Notes: generated by a model from the letters alone, not told the origin. A stretch of DNA of 64,000 nucleotides from Leucobacter komagatae (GCF_006716085.1 NZ_VFON01000001.1:1860001-1924000); one strand, 5' to 3'; counted from the stretch's first letter, positions 51,578-60,495 are shown. Made by a program: numbers and translations.

Positions 51578-51850
51578 TGCTTCCCCGCTGTCTTCCGTAC
51601 CGTGGTCACACCGCAACCACGGGAATTTCCTTCCCCACCCTACTCCGGGGCTCATAGGGGAGATCGCCGATACCCGACGCCAAATCCCCTAATCCATCCC
51701 CTAATCACCCCCGGCCGAAGGGCACCTCTGAAAACGGCAACTAGGGCACGCATCAGGGGGATCCGCCCCGTCGCATGGGGGTGGGCTTGGAACTTACGGT
51801 GAATGTAACGCTCGTCGACCCTCGGTGGGCTGTGTCTCTAGGAGCTATTC
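51578..51850. promoter_or_regulatory. Divergent control region with tandem CCCCTAATC repeats
   Basis: This 273-bp region separates hsp70-luxR from the iniB-like gene. It holds two adjacent 12-base repeats, AATCCCCTAATC (51683-51694) and CATCCCCTAATC (51695-51706), plus an inverted-looking CATAGGGGAGAT (51653-51664) and ATCAGGGGGAT (51752-51762). TTGGAAC and GAATGTAACG (51787-51810) may be promoter elements of iniB, and AGGAGC (51839-51844 region) is its ribosome site. The repeats are candidate sites for one of the LuxR proteins. Confidence 0.5.
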
Positions 51851-53647
51851 ATGGCTGTAACCTCGACGGAGCTTCTCCGTTTCATTCTGAGTCTGCTCGG
51901 CGATCCGACGAAGGCCGAAGACTTCATGGCGGATCCCTCCGCAGTGATGGCATCCGCTGGCCTCGGCGGCGTCTCTTGCGCAGACGTCGACGCCATCACC
52001 CCCGTTATCGCGAACGCAGCGGGCGGAGCGGTCGCCATTGCTGGTGGTGGCGCGACCCCAGCCGAAATGGTGCAGCACATCGTGAAGAACGTGGCTGTCT
52101 CGAACTTCGACAACAGTGGCGTTATTCAGAACATCTGGAGCGACGGCGATGTGCAGCAGGCCTTCGCTGGCAAGGGTGGCCTTGCACTCGGTGGCGACCT
52201 GGTGACTGACGACCCTATTATCACCGGTGACGGGAACATCGTCGCAACCGACACCGCGCAGGCTTCGGGCCGCGACACGATCCAGAACCAGGGTGACGGT
52301 AACCTCGCGCTCGGTGGCCCCCAGACCATCGCGCAGGACGACGGCGTCATCGCCGGCGGCGACGCGATTGCCCAGGGCGACAAGGTCGGCGGCAACAACA
52401 ACAAGGCTGAGAACACCGGCAACGATAACTCTGTTCATGTCGGCGGGAATCAGAACAACGCCGAGAACACCGGCAACACCACCACCCACGATCAGTCGAT
52501 CACCGTCGGCGATGTGTCTGTCGATCTCTCGGACAACTCTGACAATTCTGATCACTCGGACAATTCGACGACCGTTGGTGGAAATCAGCACAACGCTGAG
52601 AACACCGGGAACGACAACTCGGATGACCACTCGACCACTGTCGGGGGTAACCAGAACAGTGCCGAGAACACCGGGAATGACAATTCGGATCATTCTGACA
52701 ACTCGGATGACCACTCGACCACTGTCGGGGGCAACCAGAACAACGCTGAGAACACCGGCAACGACAATTCGGATCATTCTGACAACTCGGATCACTCGGA
52801 CAACTCGGATCACTCGGACAACTCCGACGATCACTCGACCACTGTCGGGGGCAACCAGAACAATGCTGAGAACACGGGGAACGACAATTCGGATCACTCG
52901 GATAACTCCGATCATTCCGATAACTCTGACAACTCCGACAATTCGGACCACTCCGATAACTCTGATCACTCCGACAACTCGGAGAGCTCCGACAGCTCGA
53001 CGACCGTGGGTGGGAACCAGAACAGTGCCGAGAACACCGGGAACGACAACTCGGTCGACTTCTCGGAAGACCACTCAGTGGGCGGCGACTACTGGGAAGA
53101 CGGTTCAAACGTCGGTGGCATCGGTAACGAAGTGACTGACAACCGCCACTCGGGCAACACTGTTGACTCCGGCAACACCGTCACGCTCACCGAGACCAAC
53201 GACCAGTCGATCAACGTTGGCTCCGTCGCGGTAGACCTGTCAAACAACTCACACAACTCAACCGTTGATGATCATTCAGTGACTTCGGGGGACGTAACCG
53301 ACGATCATTCTGTGACCTCCGGTGACGTCATTGACGATCATTCTGTGAACTCGGGTGATGTTATCGACGATCACTCATCGATCGTTGGCGATGCTACGAG
53401 TTACGACGATCATTCTGTGAACTCCGGTGACGTCATCGACGACCACTCTTCGGTCGTGGGCGATGTCTCGGTGCCGCAGGCACCGGCCGTCGAGGACACC
53501 GTGACCGAGGAGCCGGCAGAGGAGATCTCCGGCTACAGCTACACGTACGACGACCACTCGTACAGCTATGGTGACTCCTACGGTGCCGCTGACGTCCCCG
53601 CGGAGACGGGTGGCACCGATGTGGCGGCCGACATCACTGTGATGTAG
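51851..53647 (+). CDS. iniB: IniB-like protein with Asn/Asp/Ser/His repeat region
   Basis: A 598-residue protein. Residues 1-65 are the IniB N-terminal domain (LLRFILSLLGDPTKAEDFMA, then AGLGGVSCADVDAITPVIAN). The rest is very acidic low complexity: seven copies of (T/K/H)VGGNQNNAENTGNDNS between about residues 178 and 400, separated by SDHSDN tracts, then about seven DDHSV(T/N)SGDV repeats, and a Tyr-rich end. There is no signal peptide. In mycobacteria iniBAC responds to cell-wall inhibitors; IniB there is Gly-rich. The symbol rests on the N-domain and on two dynamin genes directly downstream. The repeats could bind cations or form a scaffold. Confidence 0.8.
   Translation: MAVTSTELLRFILSLLGDPTKAEDFMADPSAVMASAGLGGVSCADVDAITPVIANAAGGAVAIAGGGATPAEMVQHIVKNVAVSNFDNSGVIQNIWSDGDVQQAFAGKGGLALGGDLVTDDPIITGDGNIVATDTAQASGRDTIQNQGDGNLALGGPQTIAQDDGVIAGGDAIAQGDKVGGNNNKAENTGNDNSVHVGGNQNNAENTGNTTTHDQSITVGDVSVDLSDNSDNSDHSDNSTTVGGNQHNAENTGNDNSDDHSTTVGGNQNSAENTGNDNSDHSDNSDDHSTTVGGNQNNAENTGNDNSDHSDNSDHSDNSDHSDNSDDHSTTVGGNQNNAENTGNDNSDHSDNSDHSDNSDNSDNSDHSDNSDHSDNSESSDSSTTVGGNQNSAENTGNDNSVDFSEDHSVGGDYWEDGSNVGGIGNEVTDNRHSGNTVDSGNTVTLTETNDQSINVGSVAVDLSNNSHNSTVDDHSVTSGDVTDDHSVTSGDVIDDHSVNSGDVIDDHSSIVGDATSYDDHSVNSGDVIDDHSSVVGDVSVPQAPAVEDTVTEEPAEEISGYSYTYDDHSYSYGDSYGAADVPAETGGTDVAADITVM
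52381..53050 (+). repeat. Imperfect tandem DNA repeats encoding SDHSDN and VGGNQNNAENTG
   Basis: Units such as GACAACTCGGATCACTCG (18 bases, six residues) occur in runs of two to six, separated by about 48-base units encoding TVGGNQNNAENTGNDN. Synonymous differences (TCG/TCT/TCC) show the array is not brand new. Copy number should vary between strains. Confidence 0.75.
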
Positions 53648-53661
53648 CCCGCGCGGCCACC

Positions 53662-53710
53662 GAAGCGCAGTGCTGGATGTGCCCTCCCCGCACATCCAGC
53701 ACTGCGCTTC
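53662..53710 (+). terminator. Perfect 21-bp hairpin between iniB- and iniA-like genes
   Basis: GAAGCGCAGTGCTGGATGTG plus C (53662-53682) is exactly complementary to 53690-53710 with a seven-base C-rich loop. No T-tract follows. It lies 14 bases after the iniB stop and 45 bases before the iniA start, so it may give partial termination or protect the iniB mRNA end, making much more IniB than dynamin. Confidence 0.65.
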
Positions 53711-53755
53711 CGGCACCGCGTATCTTCCCGCACAGCCCCGAGAAATGAGGACCGC

Positions 53756-55603
53756 ATGGCATCTCCCCACCCCGAGCCCGTAGCCCGGCAGCTCGAGATG
53801 ATCGCCCGGCAGATGATCGACGTCGCCCAGCGCGCGAGCCGGCCCGATCTCGCTGAGCGGCTCGAGCAGGCGAGACAGGATCTCGGCAATGTCGGAGTGC
53901 GTGTCGTTGTCGTCGGCCAATTCAAACAGGGCAAGAGCGCCCTCGTGAACGCCCTCGTCTCGGCCCCCGTCTGCCCGGTTGATGATGTCATCGCTACCTC
54001 CGTACCCACGGTGGTTCGCTGGGGGGAGCAGACCACTGCCACGCTCGTGACGGAGCTCTCCGGTGAACAGCAGTCGATCCGCACCGCCATCGACCCGGGG
54101 GAGCTCCGCGCGCACGTCACCGAGCTCGCGGGGGACTCCGGGATCTTCGGTACCCTGCACGCCGACGTCGCGTTGCCGCGGCGCCTGCTCGCCGGTGGCC
54201 TGACACTCATCGACACACCCGGCTTCGGCAGGGCGCAGGTCCGCGCCTCCTCGAACCTCGCTCTCCTCCCGCAGGCCGATGCCCTCGTGATGGTGAGCGA
54301 TGCAACGCAGGAGCTCACCGAGCCCGAGCTCGTCTTCCTCGGGCAGGCATCCGAGCTCTGCTCGCGCCTCACCTTCGTCGTCAGCAAGAGCGACCTGCAA
54401 CACAACTGGCGCAATATCGTCGCGGCCGATACCGAACACCTCGCCGCCGTGGGCATCGACGTCCCACTCCTCGTCACCTCGTCCCTCATCCACGAACTCG
54501 CTGTGCAACAGCGCGGCAACGAGCTCATTGAGGAGGCCGGGATCCACACGCTTGCGAAACACCTGCACCGCGTGCACGCCGATGTGCTCGCTGAACGGCA
54601 CCGCGCCATCGCCTCCGAGATCCACACCGTCGGCGAACTGCTCGCGATGGTGTTCAGCACGGAACTTGAGGTGATCGGTAACCCCGAAAATGGCGAGGAG
54701 ATCATTCAGGACCTCAGGCAGGCCGAGGAGACGGCTGAACGCCTCACCTTGCGTTCGGCACGTTGGCAGCAGACCCTCGCCGACGGTACGAGCGAGCTCA
54801 TCGACGACATTGAGTTCGATCTTCGTGACCGGCTTCGCCAGGTCGGTCGCGAGGCCGAGCAGCTCATTGACTCGAGCGATCCCGGTCGTTCATGGGAGGA
54901 CACGGGCACGTGGCTCGCCGAATCCGTCACGCAGGCAGTTTCTGACAACTTCGTGTGGGCGCACACGCGCAGCATGCACCTCGCCGACGTCGTCTCCAAG
55001 CACTTCGTGCTCGACGGCCGCTCTTCAGTGCCGGATCTCTCGCTCCCGAGCACAGACCGTGCGCTGCGGGCGATCGGAGACCTCGATTACGTCCGCTCTG
55101 GCTCGCTCTCCGCCGGTCAAAAACTCATGATCGGACTCAAGGGCTCGTACGGCGGCGTGCTCATGTTTGGGCTCATGACCACCCTCGCGGGCATGGCCCT
55201 CGTGAACCCGATCTCTGTCGTGGCCGGCCTCATCATGGGAGGGTTCGCGTACAAGCAGGACGCAAAGCAGCGTCTGGACCAGCGCCGAGCCGAGGCGAAG
55301 GTCGCGGTGCGCAAACTCATCGATGAGGCGATCTTCCAGGTGAGCAAGGAATCGCGTGACCGCCTGAACACGGTCAAGCGGGTGCTGCGTGATCACTTCG
55401 TCTCCGTCGCTGAGCACCTCAAGCAGTCGCTCGCCGAGTCGATCCGCTCTGCGAAGCGCAGCGGGGCCTTGCCCCCAAGCGAACGCAGCGTGCGCGCGGC
55501 AGCGGTCGCGTCCGAACTGCGAGCCCTGCGCGCGCTCGGCGACCGGGCGATGGAGGTCGGTGCACCCGCACCCACCAGAGCGGCCGCGTCCGCGGCCCCG
55601 TGA
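53756..55603 (+). CDS. iniA: Dynamin-like GTPase, IniA-like
   Basis: A 615-residue GTPase. G1 is GQFKQGKS (54-61), G3 is DTPGFG, and G4 is SKSD, all in dynamin style. The middle is helical, and a hydrophobic hairpin at about 465-500 (GVLMFGLMTTLAGMALVNPI, VVAGLIMGGFAYKQD) gives membrane binding as in bacterial dynamins and IniA. ATGAGG precedes the ATG. It lies downstream of the IniB-like gene and upstream of a second dynamin, matching the iniBAC order. It probably remodels or repairs the membrane under envelope stress. Confidence 0.8.
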   Translation: MASPHPEPVARQLEMIARQMIDVAQRASRPDLAERLEQARQDLGNVGVRVVVVGQFKQGKSALVNALVSAPVCPVDDVIATSVPTVVRWGEQTTATLVTELSGEQQSIRTAIDPGELRAHVTELAGDSGIFGTLHADVALPRRLLAGGLTLIDTPGFGRAQVRASSNLALLPQADALVMVSDATQELTEPELVFLGQASELCSRLTFVVSKSDLQHNWRNIVAADTEHLAAVGIDVPLLVTSSLIHELAVQQRGNELIEEAGIHTLAKHLHRVHADVLAERHRAIASEIHTVGELLAMVFSTELEVIGNPENGEEIIQDLRQAEETAERLTLRSARWQQTLADGTSELIDDIEFDLRDRLRQVGREAEQLIDSSDPGRSWEDTGTWLAESVTQAVSDNFVWAHTRSMHLADVVSKHFVLDGRSSVPDLSLPSTDRALRAIGDLDYVRSGSLSAGQKLMIGLKGSYGGVLMFGLMTTLAGMALVNPISVVAGLIMGGFAYKQDAKQRLDQRRAEAKVAVRKLIDEAIFQVSKESRDRLNTVKRVLRDHFVSVAEHLKQSLAESIRSAKRSGALPPSERSVRAAAVASELRALRALGDRAMEVGAPAPTRAAASAAP

Positions 55604-55691
55604 CCGCAGTCCCCGCCACCGCAGCTTCAACGCCAGCGTCCCCAGAACCTGCGCTAGCCGCACCAATCCCCGAATCAGTACGGAGTGCACG

Positions 55692-57236
55692 ATGACACAG
55701 CAGCGAGCGACTGCGCAGGAGCTGCTTGCCGCAGCCAAGCAGCTCTACCACCTCCACGCCGATGTGTACGAGCAGATTGAGGTGCTCGAGCGCCGCCTCG
55801 ACGAGCCCCTGCGGGTGGCCCTTGTCGGCTCGGTGAAGGCGGGCAAGTCGACGCTGCTGAACGGACTGCTCGGTGAGCGGATCGCGCCGACAGATTCTCG
55901 CGAGTGCACACGCATCGTCACCTGGTACCACCACGGCCCGACGCCGCGCGTGCGCGCGCACCTCACTAACGGGGAGAGCGCGGCGCTGCCCGCGAAACGG
56001 CAGCGCGAACGCCTCGAGCTCGACCTCGCGGGGCTGAGCTCTGATGATGTCGACCGCATTGACGTGACCTGGCCGGTGCCGGGCATCGGGCGCATTACGC
56101 TTATCGACACCCCGGGTATTGCATCGGCATCACACGACGTGTCTCACGAGACCGACAGGTTTCTCCTGCCGGACGAGGGTGCGGCGGGTGCGGACGCGGT
56201 CATCTACCTGCTGCGCTCGCTGCACGAGTCTGATGTGCAGTACATGCGGGCGCTCACGGAACGTACCCGACACGGCAACGCGACGATCGGGTCGATTGCG
56301 GTGCTGTCGCGCGCGGACGAGCTCGCGTCGGGGAGACTCACTGCGATGGTGTCGATCAACGAGAGCGCACAACGACTGCGGAACTCGCCGGAGCTCGAAG
56401 GCGTGTGCGAGACTGTCGTGCCCGTCGCCGGCCTCCTCGGAATGGGTGCCATGATGCTGCGTCAGGCTGACTTCGCCGCCTTCGCTACGCTCGCCGCCGT
56501 GCCCTCCACCGAGACCGAACGGCTCTTCATCAGCGCCGAGCGTTTCATCACCTCCCGCGACCAGGGGCTCCCTGCGGAGCGCGTGCGCATCGACCTCGTC
56601 GACCGCTTTGGGATGTACGGGATCCGTCTCGCCATCGCACTGCTGCGCGGCGGCATCAATGACGCCCCAGACCTCTCGGCGGAACTGCTGCGCCGCAGCG
56701 GCCTCGAAGAGCTGCGGCGAGTGATCGATGTGCACTTCACGCAACGGACGGCGGAGCTCAAGGCGCACTCGGTCATGCTGGCGCTGCACCAGCTGCTACG
56801 TCAGCGCGCTGTTGCCGGCTCAGAAGACTTGCTCCTCGATGTGGATCAGCGCATGGCCGCCTCCCACACCTGCACGGAGATGCAGCTCGTCGGGCGCATC
56901 GCGAGCGGTCGCCTGTCGCTGTCTGACGAACGTGCGGCGGAACTGGAACGGCTCCTCGGTGGCCGGGGGAGTGATCCTGCCGTGCGGCTTGGACTCATAG
57001 ACGATCGGGTGCACGGGAAGTCAGGCGCGTCAGGCAGGTACGGTGTGCTCGGCGGTGGCCGCCCGAGCACCGAACAGCTGCTCGACGAGGCAACGAAGCA
57101 CCTCCTGCGCTGGCGCGAACTGCTCGACAACCCACTGCTCGATCGCGAGACAGCGAGGGCCTGCGCCGTCGCAGAACAGAGCTGCGAGCGCCTCATCCTC
57201 GCCCTGATGGGCCACAGTCGCCTCGCGGCTGCCTGA
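55692..57236 (+). CDS. iniC: Dynamin-like GTPase, IniC-like
   Basis: A 514-residue GTPase. G1 is GSVKAGKS (46-53), G3 is DTPGIA, and G4 reads SRAD (AVLSRADEL). It lacks the clear hydrophobic hairpin of the preceding dynamin, as IniC does compared with IniA, so the two may work as a heteromer. ATG 55692 is chosen because the longer frame upstream is a shadow of the preceding gene. A direct repeat GGCTGCCTGAG(C/T)CTTG follows the stop region (57228-57263). Confidence 0.78.
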   Translation: MTQQRATAQELLAAAKQLYHLHADVYEQIEVLERRLDEPLRVALVGSVKAGKSTLLNGLLGERIAPTDSRECTRIVTWYHHGPTPRVRAHLTNGESAALPAKRQRERLELDLAGLSSDDVDRIDVTWPVPGIGRITLIDTPGIASASHDVSHETDRFLLPDEGAAGADAVIYLLRSLHESDVQYMRALTERTRHGNATIGSIAVLSRADELASGRLTAMVSINESAQRLRNSPELEGVCETVVPVAGLLGMGAMMLRQADFAAFATLAAVPSTETERLFISAERFITSRDQGLPAERVRIDLVDRFGMYGIRLAIALLRGGINDAPDLSAELLRRSGLEELRRVIDVHFTQRTAELKAHSVMLALHQLLRQRAVAGSEDLLLDVDQRMAASHTCTEMQLVGRIASGRLSLSDERAAELERLLGGRGSDPAVRLGLIDDRVHGKSGASGRYGVLGGGRPSTEQLLDEATKHLLRWRELLDNPLLDRETARACAVAEQSCERLILALMGHSRLAAA

Positions 57237-57263
57237 GCCTTGCGGCGGGCTGCCTGAGTCTTG

Positions 57264-57860
57264 CTAGGGGGCAGCGATCGGGAGTGAGCGGCGCTCGTCG
57301 GGCTGGTGCAGCCACCGCGAGGCTCCCGGGGTGAAAGATAGGGTTGTGGCGACTAGCATGCTGAGTGCCGCCCCTCCTGCGAGCGCGAGGTCGAGGGCGT
57401 CGGCTTCGCGTACGAGTATCCCGATGGCAAGCACAGCGACAGTGAGCGCGACGAAGACCAGGCACGTCACCCGCACCCCCGGTCGGCGGTGTGTCACCAG
57501 CGTTCGCATGCTCAGCGCCTGCAGCAACGCGAGCACCAGGGAGAGCCCAGCGAGCGCCCCGAACAGCACCAGCACGGCCCTGTCGATATCCGCGGCTGAA
57601 TACTCCACCGAGAGGTCCTCGGGGAGCGCATCGATAAGTGCGTTACCGAGCGTCTCGAACTGCAGCGCGCCGACCAACACCGCTGCGGCGACGAGCAGAA
57701 CGGCGACGCACGCAAGCACCAGGGCAACGACGAGCCTGCGCGGGCGTGCGATGCGTTCCTCGACGGGCAGACCCCAGGCGAATCCTGGGCGCTCAGGTAT
57801 CCCCTCTCGCTCGGTCTCCCATGAGACGCGGGAGTCTGGGGAACGGTCGTGCGGACTCAT
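57264..57860 (-). CDS. Four-TM membrane protein, unknown function
   Basis: A 198-residue protein with a charged N-terminal tail and four membrane helices (about 42-66, 93-115, 127-149, 155-172). It overlaps the DsbA-like gene by four bases (ATGA), so the two are co-translated, and converges on the iniC-like gene. No family is recognised. A redox partner role for the DsbA-like protein is possible from the pairing alone. Confidence 0.65.
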   Translation of the reverse strand: MSPHDRSPDSRVSWETEREGIPERPGFAWGLPVEERIARPRRLVVALVLACVAVLLVAAAVLVGALQFETLGNALIDALPEDLSVEYSAADIDRAVLVLFGALAGLSLVLALLQALSMRTLVTHRRPGVRVTCLVFVALTVAVLAIGILVREADALDLALAGGAALSMLVATTLSFTPGASRWLHQPDERRSLPIAAP

Positions 57861-58762
57861 TCGGTCGCCTTATCGATCATGAACTGTAGCTCTTCGGGGC
57901 CCGGCATCGACTCCCGGCCGTCTGTGCTCTTCACGATCGGTACGCCGTCGACCCAGACAGTCGGTGTGGACGAAACGCCCGCGTCGACTGCCGCGTTGAG
58001 CGCCTGCGCGACCCAGCCGTCGAACGTGCGTTCGGTGATGCAGCTCGCAGCGTCCGCGGCCCCGGCGGTCTCTGCGAACGCGGTGAGCTCAGCGTCATTC
58101 GGGCCGGTAGCGCCCGGCGCCGGCTGATGGTCAAACAGGAGGTCGCGCATCGTCACGAAGGCCGGTACCCCCGCGAGGTCAGCCACGCACACCGCGGCGT
58201 TTGCGGCGCGCTGCGAGTACTCGTCAGAGGACGCACTCACGAGAAAGGCGAACGGACGGTACTCGATGCTGATCGTGCCGTCAGCTAACTCTGAGGAGAG
58301 CAGCGCGTTGGCTTGTTCGTGGAAGACGCCGCACGATGCGCAGAGGAAGTCCTCGTAGAGCACGACGGGGACGAATCCCTCGTTGTGTCCCGTCTCAGTC
58401 GCCTCGCTGTCGGCTTCTGGAGCTGCTGCGGTAAGGATGAAGCCGTAGCTATCGGTCGCATGCTTCGGCACCGCGACATCGTCAGCAGCGTGTTCGGAAG
58501 CGCGGAATTGGAGCCAGAGGAGTGCGGCGCAGGCGGCGACGACTGCCATCACAACGAGTACTTTCACGCCGAGGCCCCTTTTGCCGAAGCCGCGCTGGTG
58601 GTCGCGTCTGATTTGGTCGGCGAGGGCCTTGCGGCTCTCTGCGGCAGCGTCGGTATCGGTGCTGTTGGTCGCTGCGGCGCCCGCGGCCCCCGCGGAGCGC
58701 GGCTCTTGTTCGGGCCGGAAGCTAGCCGACCGTTTGGATCGGCGCTCCGAAGTGAGGTTCAT
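57857..58762 (-). CDS. Membrane-anchored DsbA-like thioredoxin
   Basis: A 301-residue protein. A cytosolic basic region (1-65), one membrane helix (GVKVLVVMAVVAACAALLWL), then an extracytoplasmic DsbA/thioredoxin_4 domain with CASC (Cys141, Cys144) and the cis-proline in STPTVWVDG. It should oxidise or isomerise disulfides in exported proteins. It is co-translated with the four-TM protein. It could in principle serve disulfide-rich secreted products such as the four-cysteine peptides, but nothing links them directly. Confidence 0.82.
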   Translation of the reverse strand: MNLTSERRSKRSASFRPEQEPRSAGAAGAAATNSTDTDAAAESRKALADQIRRDHQRGFGKRGLGVKVLVVMAVVAACAALLWLQFRASEHAADDVAVPKHATDSYGFILTAAAPEADSEATETGHNEGFVPVVLYEDFLCASCGVFHEQANALLSSELADGTISIEYRPFAFLVSASSDEYSQRAANAAVCVADLAGVPAFVTMRDLLFDHQPAPGATGPNDAELTAFAETAGAADAASCITERTFDGWVAQALNAAVDAGVSSTPTVWVDGVPIVKSTDGRESMPGPEELQFMIDKATE

Positions 58763-58905
58763 ACCTTCAGGGTACCAATCTGGGAGGGGCGATGCGGCGG
58801 CTAGATGGGATATGAGTCCCGGTCACGGTACGTCTCCAGCCAGTGCGGGTGACGGCCTCTCCCGAAAATGCAAGAAGGGTCTGGTGCATGACGGTCCTAT
58901 AGACG

Positions 58906-59963
58906 TCAAACAGCGATGAGGTGGTTCCTGAGATCATTAAACACTTCACGTGCGATGAACCGTTTCAAACACCTCAACACGTCTTTCTTGGAGAGTCCTT
59001 CAGCGAGTCTGCGTTGCATATAGTCGACCGTTCGGGCGTCGTATCTGAGCCTGACCACCGCGATCATATGCAACGCACGGTTCGTTTTTCGGTCCCCGCC
59101 TCGGTGGAGTCGCATCCGATGACTCTTGCCAGATGAGACTGGCACCGGGGCGACTCCGCATAGCCGCGCGAATGCTGCTTCGGTGTGCAGGCGTTCAACG
59201 TTCTCGCCCGCGGTAACCAGAAGCTGAGCCGCGTGAATGGTCCCGATGCCAAGCCGAGACAGCAGAGTCGGATAGGTCTCGTGGACCAGGACGGTGAGGG
59301 AACGTTCGACACCCTTGATCTCTTCGTCGAGGTTCCCGATACGCGCTGCGAGGGTACGCAGCGCAAGCTTGACAGCTTGCTCAGGATCGTTCAGGCGTGC
59401 ATGGTCGGCACGGAACTTTGGCAATGGTGTGCCGCGGCCAGCCCGCCAGCTGGAGCGCTCTCTCGGACACGTGCTGGTGCAGTGACCAGCATGTCTTGGA
59501 GCTGCAATATCGCCGCGGTGCGCGCTTTGACTGCAGAATCACGTGCGAGCGCGAGGAACCGTATCGACTCTATGACGCTATCGGTTCGTTTCGGTATAGC
59601 GCTCGCGACGCCAGCAAGCACTTTCCTGGCGGCAGCCTCAGCGTCGATAACGTCATCTTTTCCCACACGAGCTTTCGTGTGCGGGTGCGGGGTGTTCACT
59701 TCTCGGACCTCGATGTGATGATCGATCAGGAACCTTGCGAGTCCGGCAGCGTAAGAGCCGGTGGATTCCACCCCACACGCCTGAATATTTCCATGGGCGT
59801 GAGCCCAGGACAACAAGTCGGCATAGCCACGGGTTGTTGCCGGGAATTCGTGGTCTGCGATTCGCTGCCCAGTGCTGGTAAGAATTACCGCATGGTGAGT
59901 GTATTTGTGCGCATCAACGCCGATGATCACTTCTGGTTGACGCGTGACAGGGCTGGTGGTCAT
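58906..59963 (-). pseudogene. IS110-family transposase, split by frameshift
   Basis: The N-terminal half (59963-59391) has the DEDD catalytic start VIIGVDAHKYTHHAVILT, then GVESTGSYAAGLARFL and KDDVIDAEAAARK. The C-terminal half (59424-58906) has the transposase_20 domain (LLSRLGIGTIHAAQLLVTAG and the serine region CGVAPVPVSSGKSHRMRLHR). They are joined by a shift of one base near the GAGAGAG run (59458-59466). A programmed shift is not typical for this family, so it is probably an inactive copy. Confidence 0.8.
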
Positions 59964-60157
59964 GATGGTGGTGTCTCCGTCACTTCGATGTGTGGGACGA
60001 CCGAACCGGGCCGGACGGACACAACAGTGACGAGGCACTTTTGTCTCAGGGCCCTACGAAGTCACATCCCCGCCTGGTCTGGGCTTTCCCTCGCGGGAGC
60101 AGTGGTGCTGAGGCGACGACGCGTCGTGCACAGGACATCGTTGAGGGTGAGTCAGTT
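58906..60157 (-). mobile_element. IS110-family insertion element, frameshifted
   Basis: The element is read leftwards. Its left-end non-coding part (about 59964-60157, before the transposase start) is where IS110 elements encode their bridge RNA, so a bRNA may lie here. The right end is close after the transposase stop at 58906. There are no terminal inverted repeats, as usual for this family. It abuts the broken 3' end of umuD, which marks the left junction. Exact ends are uncertain. Confidence 0.7.
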
Positions 60158-60477
60158 TAGAGGCGCTTCACTGTCATTTCGCCGTCGACCACGGCGATCA
60201 CGACGTGCCCGTCCTCAGCACAGATCGACCGGTCGACAATGAGTTCGTCGCCGTCGGAGATGCCGACACGGATCATGCTGTGCCCACGAGCGCGGATCAG
60301 GAACGTCGAGAGGCGATTCGGCATTAGATGCTCGTTGAGGTCGATCTCGCTGGTTTGGTAATCCTGCGAAGGGGAAGGGAAGCCGCATTCGGCGTCGACG
60401 TTCGCAAGCGCGACTGTGACGAGCGGCGTGTCCGTACGCAGCTCACGCACTTCGACTACCTGCGCAACAACCCCCAA
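60157..60477 (-). pseudogene. umuD: umuD-like SOS peptidase, truncated by IS110
   Basis: A fragment of about 106 residues of a UmuD/LexA-type S24 peptidase: the self-cleavage site CGFPSPSQDY (Cys-Gly), the catalytic Ser in RGHSMIRVGISDGDELIVDR, and the catalytic Lys region DGEMTVKRL, where the frame stops. Full-length UmuD continues about 30 residues beyond. The stop falls at the IS110 junction. TTG 60477 or a GTG near 60450 is the start. A LexA box overlaps the 5' end. No umuC is in the window. Confidence 0.75.
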
Positions 60478-60479
60478 GC

Positions 60480-60495
60480 TCGAACATATGCTCGA
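60480..60495 (-). promoter_or_regulatory. LexA (SOS) box of the umuD-like gene
   Basis: TCGAACATATGCTCGA differs by one base from the actinobacterial SOS palindrome TCGAAC-N4-GTTCGA. It sits immediately upstream of the UmuD-like reading frame, which fits its SOS-regulated family. Confidence 0.8.

Noticed and set aside
51787..51815. ECF sigma promoter (GGAAC ... CGTC) for iniB
   Set aside because: Both words occur but the spacer is about 19 bases, longer than the usual 15-17, so it was not called as a promoter.
52381..53050. CRISPR-like array
   Set aside because: The repeats are in-frame multiples of three within an intact coding sequence, vary in unit length and have no unique spacers; there are no cas genes.
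51845..53074. 409-residue Val/Ile/Arg repeat frame antisense to iniB
   Set aside because: It only reflects the SDHSDN DNA repeats read backwards.
58800..58905. Missing 3' end of umuD on the far side of the IS110
   Set aside because: Reading this stretch on the minus strand in all frames gives nothing resembling the UmuD C-terminus; a deletion accompanying insertion is more likely.
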